Source: Synchiropus splendidus (taxonomy: Eukaryota; Chordata; Actinopteri; Syngnathiformes; Callionymidae). Taken from it: a DNA stretch of 64,000 nt. The stretch spans positions 1,743,501 to 1,807,500 of the forward strand of contig NC_071340.1 of assembly GCF_027744825.2 (NCBI RefSeq), read 5' to 3'. A program made the translations under genes and the position numbers. Under the pieces are notes generated by a model that made no database searches, was not told the DNA's origin, and was given only the letters and a program-made list of their open reading frames with translations. Below, in pieces: positions 25,706 through 37,404 of the stretch (within the stretch, counting starts at the first letter, position 1; each line of letters opens with the position of its first letter).

Positions 25706-27114
25706 AAGCTGTCTGAAGTGTTTTTCCGAAGTTATCAACATTTTTATGTTTGGCGTTCCAGAATCGACCTTATCTCAAGCTGAAAACGCGTTTTCTGCAT
25801 TGTGCCATAACTTTGCAGGGACGCTTCAGAGCATGAAATTTTCACTTGCCACTACAGTATAAATCGTCTTTCTAGTAGTTGCACATCAAATCTAAGCTGT
25901 CTGAAGTGTTTTTCCAAAGTTATCAACATTTTTATGTTTGGCGTTCCGGAACCCACCTTCTCTCAGGATGAAAACCCGTTTTCTGCATTGTGCCATAACT
26001 TTGCTGGTAAGCTTCAGAACATGAAATTTTCACTTCCCACTATAGCAGAAAGGGTCTTTCTAGTAGTTGCACATCAAATCTAAGCTGTCTGAAGTGTTTT
26101 TCCAAGGTTATCAACATTTTTATGTTTGGCGTTCCGGAATCGACCTTATCTCAGGCTGAAAACGCGTTTTCTGCATTGCGCCATAACTTTGGAGGGAAGC
26201 TTCAGAACGTGGAATTTTCACCTGCCACAATAGCATAAAGGGTCTTTCTAGTAGTTGCACATCAAATCTAAGCTGTCTGATGTGTTTTTCGAAAGTTATC
26301 AACACTTTTGTGTTTGGCGTTCCGGAATCAACCTTATCTCAGGCTGAAAATGCGTTTTCTGCATTGTGCCATAACTTTGCAGGGAAGCTTCAGAACATGA
26401 AATTTTCACCTCCCGTTATATCAGAAAGGGTCTTTCTAGTAGTTGCACATTAAATCTAAGCGGTCTGAAGTGTTTTTCCAAAGTTATCAACATTTTTATG
26501 TTTGGCGTTGCGGAATCGACCTTATCTCATGCTGAAAACGCGTTTTACGCATTGTGCCATAACTTTGCGGGGAAGCTTCAGAACATGGAATTTTCACTAC
26601 CAACTATAGCAGAAAGGGTCTTTCTAGTAGTTGCACATCAAATCTACGCTGTCTGAAGTGCATTTCGAAAGTTATCAACGTTTTTATTTTTGGCGTTCTA
26701 GAACCCAACTTATCTCAGGCTTAAAATGTGTTTTCTGCATTGTGCCATAACTTTGCAGGGATGCTTCAGAACATGAAGTTTTCACCTGCCACAATAGCAG
26801 AAAGGGTCTTTCTAGTAGTTGCACATCAAATCTATGCTGTCTGAAGTGTTTTTCAAAAGTTATCAACATTTTTATATTTGCCATACCGGAATCGACCTTA
26901 TCTCAGGCTGAAACCGTGTTTTCTGCATTGTGCCATTACTTTGCAGGGAAGCTTCAGAACATGACATTTTCACCTCCCACTATATCTGAAAGGGTCTTTC
27001 TCGTAGTTGCACTTCAAATCTAAGCTGTCTGAAGTGTTTTTCCAAAGTTATCAACATTTTTATGTTTGGCGTTCTAGAACCCACCTTATCTCAGGCTGAA
27101 AATGCGTTTTCTGC
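25611..27114 (+). repeat. 1504-bp eight-unit tandem, copy 2
   Basis: This matches copy 1 with a few single-base changes (GGGACGCTTC against GGGAAGCTTC near 25820, and CATTGCGCC against CATTGTGCC near 26177). Its end at 27114 is where the sequence returns to CTGCATTGCACC, as at 20344 in the block without this duplication. Confidence 0.92.
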
Positions 27115-28151
27115 ATTGCACCATTACTTTGCAGGGAAGCTTGAGAACATGAAATTTTCACCTCCCACTATAGCAGAACGGGTCTTTCTAGTAGTTGCAC
27201 ATCAAATCTAAGCTGTCTGAAGTGTTTTTCCAAAGTTTTCAAGTTTTTTATGTTTGGCGTTCCGGAATCGACCTTATCTCAGGCTGAAAACGCATTTTAC
27301 GCGTTGTGCCATAAATTTGCTTGGAAGCTACAGAACATAAGATTTTCACCTGCCACTATAGCAGATATGGTCTTTCTAGTAGTTGCACATCAAATTTAAG
27401 CTGTCTGACATGTTTTTCCAAAGTTATCAACTTTTTTATGTTTGGCGTTCCGGAATCGACCTTATCTCAGACTGAAAACGCGTTTTCTGCATTGTGCCAT
27501 AACTTTGCAGGGAAGTTTCAAAACATGAAGTGTTCACCTCCCACTATGGCAGAAATGGTCTTTCTAGTAGTTGCACATCAAATCTAAGCTGTCTGAAGTG
27601 TTTTTCTGAAGTTATCAACATTTTTATGTTTGGCGTTCCGGAATCGACCTTACATCAGGCTGAAAACGCGTTTTCTCCATTGTGCCATAACTTTGCAGGG
27701 AAGCTTCAGAACATGAAGTGTTCACCTCCCACTATGGCAGAAATGGTCTTTTTAGTATTTGCACATCCAATCTAAGCTGTCTGAAGTGTTTTTCCAAAGT
27801 TATCCAATTTTTTTTTTTTTTGGTTTTTCCGGAATCGACCTTATCTCAGGCTGAAAACGCATTTTTCGCATTGTGCCATAAATTTGCAGGGAAGCTTCAG
27901 AAAATGGAATCTTCAATACCCACCATAGCAGAAAGGGTCTTTCTAATATTTGCACATCAAATCTAAGCTGTCCGCTGTATTTTTCAAAGTTATCAACATT
28001 TTTATGTTTGGCATTCCGGAAACGACCTTATCTCAGGCTGAAAATGTGTTTTCTGCATTGTGCCATAATTTTACAGGGAAGCTTCAGAACATGAAATTTT
28101 CACTTGTCACTCCAGCAGAAATCGTCTTTCTAGTAGTTGCACATCAAATCT
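26458..28151 (+). repeat. 1.69-kb block, copy 2
   Basis: This is the partner of 19685-21378. It overlaps the end of the 1504-bp tandem, because that tandem incorporated the first units of the block. It carries the same T14 run and the same short GCTGTCCGCTG variant. Confidence 0.9.
27808..27821 (+). repeat. T14 homopolymer, duplicated copy
   Basis: It has the same length and flanks as the run at 21035, at the block offset of 6773 bp. Equal length of a slippage-prone run in both copies supports a recent duplication, although assembly polishing could also equalise them. Confidence 0.92.
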
Positions 28152-30406
28152 AAGCTGTCTGAAGAGTTATTCCAAAGTTATCAACTTTTTTATGTTTGGC
28201 GTTCCGGAATCGACCTTATCTCCGGCTTAAAACGCGTTTTACGTGTTGCGCCATAACTTTGCAAGGAAGCTTCAGAACATGGAATTTTCAATACCCACTA
28301 TAGCAGAAAGGGTCTTTCTAGTATTTGCACATCAAATCTAAGCTGTCCGCAGTATTTTTCCAAAGTTATCAACATTTTTATGTTTGGCGTTCCGGAATCG
28401 ATCTTATCTCAGGCTGAAAATGCTTTTTCTGCATTGTGCCATAACTTTGCAGGGAAGCTTCAGAACATGAAATTTTCACCTCCCACTATAGCAGAAAGGG
28501 TCTTTCTAGTAGTTGCACATCAATTCTAAGCTGTCTGAAGTGTTTTTCCAAAGTTATCAACTTTTTTATGCTTGGCGTTCCAGAATCGACCTTATCTCAG
28601 GCTAAAAACGCGTTTTACGCATTATGCCATGACTTTGCAGTGAAGCTTCAGAACATGGAATTTTCACCTCCCATTATATCAGAAAGTGTCTTTCTAGTAG
28701 TTGCACATCAAATCTACGCTGTCTGAAGTGCATTTCGAAAGTTATCAACGTTTTTAATTTTGGCGTTCTAGAACCCAACTTATCTCATGCTTAAAATGCG
28801 TTTTCTGCATTGTGCCATAACTTTGCAGGGAAGCTTCAGAACATGAAGTTTTCACCTGCCACAATAGCAGAAATGGTCTTTCTAGTAGTTGCACATCAAA
28901 TCTAAGCTGTCTGAAGTGTTTTTCAAAAGTTATCAACATTTTTGTGTTTGGCGTTCCGGAATCGACCTTATCTCAGGCTGAAAACGCGTTTTACGCATTG
29001 TGCCATAAATTTGCAGGGAAGCTTCAGAACATGAAATTTTCACGTACCACGATAGCAGAACTGGTCTTTCAAGTAGTTGCACATCAAATCTAAGCTGTCT
29101 GAAGTGTTTTTCCAAAGTTATCAACATTTTTATGTTTGGCATTCCGGAAACGACCTTATCTCAGGCTGAAAATGCGTTTTCTGCATTGTGCCATAATTTT
29201 ACAGGGAAGCTTCAGAACATGAAATTTTCACTTGTCACTACAGCAGAAATCGTCTTTCTAGTAGTTGCACATCAAATCTAAGCTGTCTGAAGATTTATTC
29301 CAAAGTTATCAACTTTTTTATGTTTGGCGTTCCGGAATCGACCTTATCTCCGGCTTAAAATGCGTTTTACGTATTGTGCCATAACTTTGCAAGGAAGCTT
29401 CAGAACATGGAATTTTCAATACCCACTATAGCAGAAAGGGTCTTTCTAATATTTGCACATCAATTCTAAGCTGTCTGAAGTGTTTTTCCAAAGTTAGCAA
29501 CTTTTTTATGCTTGGCGTTCCAGAATCGACCTTATCTCAGGCTAAAAACGCGTTTTACGCATTATGCCATAACTTTGCAGTGAAGCTTCAGAACATGGAA
29601 TTTTCACCTCCCATTATATCAGAAAGTGTCTTTCTAGTAGTTGCACATCAAATCTACGCTGTCTGAAGTGCATTTCGAAAGTTATCAACGTTTTTATTTT
29701 TGGCGTTCTAGAACCCAACTTATCTCAGGCTTAAAATGCGTTTTCTGCATTGTGCCATAACTTTGCAGGGAAGCTTCAGAACATGAAGTTTTCACCTGCC
29801 ACAATAGCAGAAATGGTCTTTCTAGTAGTTGCACATCAAATCTAAGCTGTCTGAAGTGTTTTTCAAAAGTTATCAACATTTTTGTGTTTGGCGTTCCGGA
29901 ATCGACCTTATCTCAGGCTGAAAACGCGTTTTACGCATTGTGCCATAAATTTGCAGGGAAGCTTCAGAACATGGAATCTTCAATACCCACCATAGCAGAA
30001 AGGGTCTTTCTAATATTTGCACATCAAATCTAAGCTGTCCGCTGTATTTTTCAAAGTTATCAACATTTTTATGTTTGGCATTCCGGAAACGACCTTATCT
30101 CAGGCTGAAAATGCGTTTTCTGCATTGTGCCATAATTTTACAGGGAAGCTTCAGAACATGAAATTTTCACTTGTCACTACAGCAGAAATCGTCTTTCTAG
30201 TAGTTGCACATCAAATCTAAGCTGTCTGAAGAGTTATTCCAAAGTTATCAACTTTTTTATGTTTGGCGTTCCGGAATCGACCTTATCTCCGGCTTAAAAC
30301 GCGTTTTACGTATTGCGCCATAACTTTGCAAGGAAGCTTCAGAACATGGAATTTTCAATACCCACTATAGCAGAAAGGGTCTTTCGAGTATTTGCACATC
30401 AAATCT
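28152..30406 (+). repeat. Five-unit repeat region (about 940 bp)
   Basis: Units at 28528, 28716, 28904, 29092 and 29280 are repeated at 29468, 29656, 29844, 30031 and 30219. Marks are TATGCTTGG with CCATTATATC, CATTTCGAAAG with TTTAATTTTGG or TTTATTTTTGG, TTTTGTG, GCATTCCGGAAACG and GTTATTCC with TCTCCGG. The unit at 28152 is a third copy of the last type. One unit in the second copy is a base short (GCTGTCCGCTG). Confidence 0.85.
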
Positions 30407-31158
30407 AAGCTGTCCGCAGTATTTTTCCAAAGTTATCAACATTTTTATTTTTGGCATTCCGGAATCGACCTTTTCTCTGGCTGAAAATGCGTTTTCTGCA
30501 TTGTGCCATGACTTTACAGGGAAGCTTCAGAACATGAAATTTTCATCTCCCACTATGGCAGAAAGGGTCTTTCTAGTAGTTGCACATCAAATCTAAGGTG
30601 TCTGAAGTGTTTTTCCAAAGTTATCAACATTTTTATATTTGCCATACCGGAATCGACCTTATCTCAGGCTTAAAACGCGTTTTACGTATTATGCCATAAC
30701 TTTGCAGGGAAGCTTCAGAACATGGAATTTTCAATACCCACTATAGCAGAAAGGGTCTTTCTAGTATTTGCACATCAAATCTAAGCTGTCTGATGTGTTT
30801 TTCCAAAGTTATCAACATTTTTATTTTTGGAATTCCGGAATCGACCTTATCTCTGGCTGAAAATGCGTTTTCTGCATTGTGCCATGACTTTAAAGGGAAG
30901 CTTCAGAACATGAAATTTTCATCTCCCACTATGGCAGAAAGGGTCTTTCTAGTAGTTGCACATCAAATCTAAGGTGTCTGAAGTGTTTTTCCAAAGTTAT
31001 CAACATTTTTATGTTTGGCGTTCCGGAATCAATCTTATCTCAGGCTGAAAATGCGTTTTCTGCATTGTGCCATAACTTTGCAGGGAAGCTTCAGAACATG
31101 GAATTTTCACCTCCCATTATATCAGAAAGTGTCTTTCTAGTAGTTGCACATCAAATCT
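30407..31158 (+). repeat. Two-unit duplication (376 bp period)
   Basis: The units at 30407 and 30783 share TTATTTTTGG, CTCTGGCTG, CCATGACTTTA, TTTCATCTCCC and TATGGCAG, and each is followed by AATCTAAGGTG. The intervening units differ. This is a small local repeat next to the five-unit region. Confidence 0.78.
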
Positions 31159-32663
31159 ACGCTGTCTGAAGTGCATTTCGAAAGTTATCAACGTTTTTAT
31201 TTTTGGCGTTCTAGAACCCAACTTATCTCAGGCTTAAAATGCGTTTTCTGCATTGTGCCATAACTTTGAAGGGAAGCTTCAGAACATGAAACTTGCACCT
31301 CCCACTATAGCAGAAAGGGTCTTTCTAGCAGTTGCACATCGAATCTAAGCTGTCTGAAGTGTTTTTCCAAAGTTATCAACATTTTTATATTTGCCATACC
31401 GGAATCGACCTTATCTCAGGCTGAAAACGCGTTTTCTGCATTGTGCCATTACTTTGCAGGGAAGCTTCAGAACATGAAATTTTCACCTCCCACTATAGCA
31501 GAAAGGGTCTTTCTAGTAGTTGCACATCAAATCTATGCTGTCTGAAGTGTTTTTCAAAAGTTATCAACATTTTTATATTTGCCATACCGAAATCGACCTT
31601 ATCTCAGGCTGAAACCGTGTTTTCTGCATTGTGCCATTACTTTGCAGGGAAGCTTCAGAACATGACATTTTCACCTCCCACTATATCTGAAAGGGTCTTT
31701 CTCGTAGTTGCACTTCAAATCTAAGCTGTCTGAAGTGTTTTTCCAAAGTTATCAACATTTTTATGTTTGGCGTTCTAGAACCCACCTTATCTCAGGCTGA
31801 AAATGCGTTTTCTGCATTGCACCATAACTTTGCAGGGAAGCTTGAGAACATGAAATTTTCACCTCCCACTATAGCAGAACGGTTCTTTCTAGTAGTTGCA
31901 CATCAAATCTAAGCTGTCTGAAGTGTTTTTCCAAAGTTTTCAAGTTTTTTATGTTTGGCGTTCCGGAATCGACCTTATCTCAGGCTGAAAACGCATTTTA
32001 CGCGTTGTGCCATAAATTTGCTGGGAAGCTACAGAACATAAGATTTTCACCTGCCACTATAGCAGCTGTGGTCTTTCTAGTAGTTGCACATCAAATCTAA
32101 GCTGTCTGACATGTTTTTCCAAAGTTATGAACTTTTTTATGTTTGGCGTTCCGGAATCGACCTTATCTCAGACTGAAAACGCGTTTTCTGCATTGTGCCA
32201 TAACTTTGCAGGGAAGTTTCAAAACATGAAGTGTTCATCTCCCACTATGGCAGAAATGGTCTTTCTAGTAGTTGCACATCAAATCTAAGCTGTCTGAAGT
32301 GTTTTTCTGAAGTTATCAACATTTTTATGTTTGGCGTTCCTGAATCGACCTTACATCAGTCTGAAAACGCGTTTTCTCCATTGTGCCATAACTTTGCAGG
32401 GAAGCTTCAGAACATGAAGTGTTCACCTCCCACTATGGCAGAAATGGTCTTTTTAGTAGTTGCACATCCAATCTAAGCTGTCTGAAGTGTTTTTCCAAAG
32501 TTATCCACTTTTTTATGTTTGGTTTTTCCGGAATCGACCTTATCTCAGGCTGAAAACGCATTTTTCGCATTGTGCCATAAATTTGCAAGGAAGCTTCAGA
32601 ACATGGAATCTTCAATACCCACCATAGTAGAAAGGGTCTTTCTAATATTTGCACATCAAATCT
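31159..32663 (+). repeat. Older copy of the 1.69-kb block
   Basis: From 31535 the unit order matches 20061-21190 (TATATTTGCCATACC, TTCTAGAACCC with TTGCACC, TTTTCAAGTT, CTGACATG, TACATCAG, GGTTTTTCCGG) but with more base changes and without the T14 run. The final unit (32475) is 189 bp. It indicates the state before the copies at 19685 and 26458 were made. Confidence 0.82.
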
Positions 32664-34405
32664 AAGCTGTCTGAAGTGTTTTTCGAAAGTTATCAACATT
32701 TTTATGTTTGGCGTTCAGGAACCCACCTTATCTCTGGCGGAAAACGCGTTTTCTGCTTTATGCCATAACTTTGCTCGGAATCTTCAGAACATGAAATTTT
32801 AACCTCCCACAATAGCATAAAGGGTCTTTCTAGTAGTTGCACATCAAATCTAAGCTGTCTGAAGTGGTTTTCCAAAGTTATCAACATTTTTATGTATGGC
32901 GTTCTAGAATCCACCTTATCTCAGGCAGAAAATGCATTTTCTGCATTGTGCCATAACTTTGCAGAGAAGCTTCAGAACATGAAATTTTCACCTCCAACTA
33001 TAGCAGAAAGGGTCTTTCTAGCAGTTGCACATCAAATCTAAGCTGTCGGAAGTGTTTTTCTAAAGTTATCAACATTTTTATGTTTGGCGTTCCGGAATCG
33101 ACCTTATCTCCGGCTGAAAACGCGTTTTACGCATTGTTCCATTACTTTGCGGGGAAGCTTCAGAACATGGAATTTTCTCTACCCACTATAGCAGAAAGGG
33201 TCTTTCTAGTATTTGCACATCAAATCTAAGGTGTCTGAAGTGATTTTCGAAAGTTATCAACATTTTTATGTTTGGCGTTCTAGAACCCACGTGATCTCAG
33301 GCTGAAAATGCGTTTTCTGCATTGTGCCATAACTTTGCAGGGAAGCTTCAGATCATGAAATTTTCACCTCCAACTATAGCTGAAAGGGTCTTTCTAGTAG
33401 TTGAACATCAAATCTAAGCTGTCTGAAGTGTTTTTCCAAAGTTATCAACATTTTTATGTTTGGCGTTTCGGAACCCACCTTATTTCAGGCTGAAAATGCG
33501 TTTTCTGCATTGTGCCATAACTTTGCAGAGAAGCTTCAGAACATGAAATTTTCACCTCCAACTATAGCAAAAAGGGTCTTTCTAGCAGTTGCACATCAAA
33601 TCTAAGGTGTCTGAAGTGTATTTCGAAAGTTATCAACATTTTTATGTTTGGCGTTCAAGAACCCACCTTATCTCAGGCTGAAAATGCGTTTTACGCATTG
33701 TGCCAATACTTTGCGGGGAAGCTTCAGGACATGGAATTTTCACTACCCACTATAGCAGAAAGGGTCTTTCTAGTATTTGCACATCAAATCTAAGGTGTCT
33801 GAAGTGTATTTCGAAAGTTATCAACATTTTTATGTTTGGCTTTCTAGAACCCACCTTATCTCAGGCTGAAAATGCGTTTTCTGCATTGTTCCATGACTTT
33901 GCAGGGAAGCTTCAGAACATGAAATTTTGACATCCCACTGTACCAGAAACGGTCTTTCTAGTAGTTGCACATCAAATCTAAGCTGTCGGAAGTGTTTTTC
34001 TAAAGTTATCAACATTTTTATGTTTGGCGTTCCGGAATCGACCTAATCTCCGGCTGAAAACGCGTTTTACGCATTGTGCTATAAATTTGCAGGGAAGCTT
34101 CAGAACATGAAATTTTCACCTCCCACTATAGCAGAAAGGGTCTTTCTCGCAGTTGCACATCAAATCTAAGCTGTCTGAAGTGTTTTTCCAAAGTTATCAA
34201 CATTTTTATGTTTGGCGTTCCGGAATCGAACTTGTCTCAGGCTGAAAACGCGTTTTTCGCATTATGCCATAAATTCGCAGGGAAGCTTCAGAACATGAAA
34301 TTTTCACCTGCCACTACAGCAGAATGGGTCTTTCTAGCAGTTGCACATCAAATCTAAGCTGTCTGAAGTGTTTTTCCAAAGTTATCAACATTTTTATGTT
34401 TGGCG

Positions 34406-34413
34406 TTCCGGAA
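34406..34413. other. TTCCGGAA palindrome at unit position 51-58
   Basis: This 8-bp perfect palindrome (with a TCCGGA core) is present in most units. Where the next bases are ACCC it extends to the 10-bp GTTCCGGAAC. A large subfamily has TTCTAGAA in its place (for example 5063-5070), which keeps the symmetry. Single-step intermediates TTCTGGAA (9953-9960) and TTCCAGAA (21994-22001) also occur. TTCnnGAA is the spacing of two inverted heat-shock-factor half sites, but the third half site needed for a classical element is absent. Protein binding is therefore only a possibility. Confidence 0.6.
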
Positions 34414-34432
34414 TCGACCTTATCTCAGGCTG

Positions 34433-34444
34433 AAAACGCGTTTT
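34433..34444. other. AAAACGCGTTTT palindrome at unit position 78-89
   Basis: This is a 12-bp perfect palindrome with an ACGCGT core. In units with TTTTCTGC after it, the symmetry extends to 14 bp (GAAAACGCGTTTTC). In TTTTACGC units it stays 12 bp. It holds two of the five CpGs of the unit. The commonest variants are AATGCG, ACGTG and ACGCA, all transitions at CpG. No function can be assigned from sequence. Confidence 0.6.
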
Positions 34445-37404
34445 TTGCATTGTGCCATAACTTTGCAGGGAAGCTTCAGAACATGAAATTTCCACATCCC
34501 ACTATAGCAGAAAGGGTTTTTCTAGTAGTTCCACATTGAATCTAAGCTGTCTGAAGTGTTTTTCCAAAGTTATCAACATTTTTATGTTTGGCGTTCCGGA
34601 ATCGACCTTATCTCAGGCTGAAAACGCGTTTTACGCATTGTGCCATTACGTTGCGGGGAAGCTTCAGAACATGGAATTTTCACTACCCACTATAGCAGAA
34701 AGGGTCTTTCTAGTATTTGCACATCAAATCTAAGGTGTCTGAAGTGATTTTCGAAAGTTATCAACATTTTTATGTTTGGCGTTCTAGAACCCACCGTATC
34801 TCAGGCTGAAAATGCGTTTTCTGCATTGTGCCATAACTTTGCAGGGAAGCTTCAGATCATGAAATTTTCACCTCCCACTATAGCATAAAGGGTCTTTATA
34901 GTAGTTGCACATCAAATCTAAGCTGTCTGAAGTGTTTTTCCAAAGTTATCAACATTTTTATGTTTGGCGTTTCGGAACCCACCTTATTTCAGGCTGAAAA
35001 TGCGTTTTCTGCATTGTGCCATAACTTTGCAGAGAAGCTTCAGAACATGAAATTTTCACCTCCCACTACAGAAGAAACGGTCTTTCTAGTAGTTGCACAT
35101 CAAATCTAAGCTGTCTGAAGTGTTTTTCCAAAGTTATCAACATTTTTATGTTTGGCGTTCCGGAATCGACCTTATCTCAGGCTGAAAACGCGTTTTACGC
35201 ATTGCGCCATAACTATGCAGGGAAGCTTCAGAGCATGGGATTTTCACTACCCACTATAGCAGAAAGGGTCTTTCTAGTATTTGCACATCAAATCTAAGCT
35301 GTCTGAAGTGTATTTCGAAAGTTATCAACATTTTTATGTATGGCGTTCTAGAATCCACCTTATCTCAGGCTGAAAATGCATTTTCTGCATTGTGCCATAA
35401 CTTTGCAGAGAAGCTTCAGAACATGAAATTTTCACCTCCAACTATAGCAGAAAGGGTCTTTCTAGCAGTTGCACATCAAATCTAAGCTGTCGGAAGTGTT
35501 TTTCTAAAGTTATCAACATTTTTATGTTTGGCGTTCCGGAATCGACCTTATCTCCGGCTGAAAACGCGTTTTACGCATTGTTCCATTACTTTGCGGGGAA
35601 GCTTCAGAACATGGAATTTTCTCTACCCACTATAGCAGAAAGGGTCTTTCTAGTATTTGCACATCAAATCTAAGGTGTCTGAAGTGATTTTCGAAAGTTA
35701 TCAACATTTTTATGTTTGGCGTTCTAGAACCCACGTGATCTCAGGCTGAAAATGCATTTTCTGCATTGTGCCATAACTTTGCAGAGAAGCTTAAGAACAT
35801 GAAATTTTCACCTCCAACTATAGCAGAAAGGGTCTTTCTAGCAGTTGCACATCAAATCTAAGCTGTCTGAAGTGTTTTTCCAAAGTTATCAACATTTTTA
35901 TGTTTGGCGTTCCGGAATCGACTTTATCTCAGGCTGAAAACGCGTTTTACGCATTGTGCCAATACTTTGCGGGGAAGCTTCAGGACATGGAATTTTCACT
36001 ACCTACTATAGCAGAAAGGGTCTTTCTAGTATTTGCACATCAAATCTAAGGTGTCTGAAGTGTATTTCGAAAGTTATCAACATTTTTATGTTTGGCGTTC
36101 CGGAATCGACCTTATCTCAGGCTGAAAACGCGTTTTACGCATTGTGCTATAAATTTGCAGGGAAGCTTCAGAACATGAAATTTCCACATCCCACTATAGC
36201 AGAAAGGGTTTTTCTAGTAGTTCCACATTAAATCTAAGCTGTCTGAAGTGTTTTTCCAAAGTTATCAACATTTTTATGTTTGGCGTTCCGGAATCGACCT
36301 TATCTCAGGCTGAAAACGCGTTTTACGCATTGTGCCATTACTTTGCGGGGAAGCTTCAGAACATGGAATTTTCACTACCCACTATAGCAGAAAGGGTCTT
36401 TCTAGTATTTGCACATCAAATCTAAGGTGTCTGTAGTGATTTTCGAAAGTTATCAACATTTTTATGTTTGGCGTTCTAGAACCCACCTTATCTCAGGCTG
36501 AAAATGCGTTTTCTGCATTGTGCCATAACTTTGCAGGGAAGCTTCAGATCATGAAATTTTCAACTCCAACTATAGCTGAAAGGGTCTTTCTAGTAGTTGA
36601 ACATCAAATCTAAGCTGTCTGCAGTGTTTTTCCAAAGTTATCAACATTTTTATGTTTGGCGTTTCGGAACCCACTTTATCTCAGGCTGAAAATGCATTTT
36701 CTGCATTGTGCCATAACTTTGCAGAGAAGCTTCAGAACATGAAATTTTCACCTCCAACTATAGCAGAAAGGGTCTTTCTAGCAGTTGCACATCAAATCTA
36801 AGGTGTCTGAAGTGTATTTCGAAAGTTATCAACATTTTTATGTTTGGCGTTCTAGAACCCACCTTATCTCAGGCTGAAAATGCGTTTTCTGCATTGTGCC
36901 ATAACTTTGCAGGGAAGCTTCAGATCATGAAATTTTCAACTCCAACTATAGCAGAAAGGGTCTTTCTAGTATTTGCACATCAAATCTAAGCTGTCTGAAG
37001 TGTATTTCGAAAGTTATCAACATTTTTATGTATGGCGTTCTAGAACCCACCTTATCTCAGGCTGAAAATGCATTTTCTGCATTGTGCCATAACTTTGCAG
37101 AGAAGCTTCAGAACATGAAATTTTCACCTCCAACTATAGCAGAAAGGGTCTTTCTAGCAGTTGCACATCAAATCTAAGGTGTCTGAAGTGTATTTCGAAA
37201 GTTATCAACATTTTTGTGTTTGGCGTTCTAGAACCCACCTTATCTCAGGCTGAAAATGCGTTTTCTGCATTGTGCCATGACTTTGCAGGGAAGCTTCAGA
37301 ACATGAAATTTTGACATCCCACTGTACCAGAAACGGTCTTTCTAGTAGTTGCACATCAAATCTAAGCTGTCGGAAGTGTTTTTCTAAAGTTATCAACATT
37401 TTTA

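Larger units (their letters stand above)
34356..34543 (+). repeat. Exemplar 188-bp unit close to consensus
   Basis: This unit carries the common base at nearly all positions and serves as a reference copy. Its landmarks are TTCCGGAA at 34406-34413, CTTATCT at 34419-34425, the palindrome AAAACGCGTTTT at 34433-34444 and AAGCTT at 34471-34476. It departs from the commonest unit mainly at TTTTTTGCATT (instead of TTTTCTGCATT), at TTTCCACATCCC near 34490, and near its end (GGGTTTTTCTAG, TTCCACATTGAATCT). Variable positions across the array include ATCGACC/ACCCACC after TTCCGGA, TTTTCTGC/TTTTACGC/TTTTTCGC, ATAACTTTG/ATAAATTTG, CTCCCAC/CTGCCAC, and TAGTAGTTGC/TAGTATTTGC/TAGCAGTTGC. Confidence 0.9.
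32664..37404 (+). repeat. Region with 12-, 13- and 18-unit repeats and alternating unit pairs
   Basis: All units are exactly 188 bp, starting at 32664. Units at 32852-33415 recur at 35296-35859 (2444 bp, 13 units: TATGTATGGCG, CTGTCGGAAG with CATTGTTCC, GTGATTTTCGAAAG with CACGTGATC). The pair near 33700 recurs at 35956 (12 units). The units at 33792 and 33980 recur at 37176 and 37364 (18 units). A CATGGAATTTTCACTACCC/GTATTTGC unit is repeatedly followed by a GT(A/G)(T/A)TTTCGAAAG/TTCTAGAACCC unit. Confidence 0.84.

Noticed and set aside
34401..34425. CENP-B box or tRNA-like A/B boxes around GGCGTTCCGGAATCG
   Set aside because: The essential TTCG....A..CGGG pattern of the CENP-B box is absent on both strands. 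The match to pol III A and B boxes is too poor to support a SINE or tRNA origin.
34471..34476. HindIII-type AAGCTT and ACGCGT sites as functional elements
   Set aside because: They are unit sequence. Useful for recognising a ladder pattern on digestion, but no sign of function.
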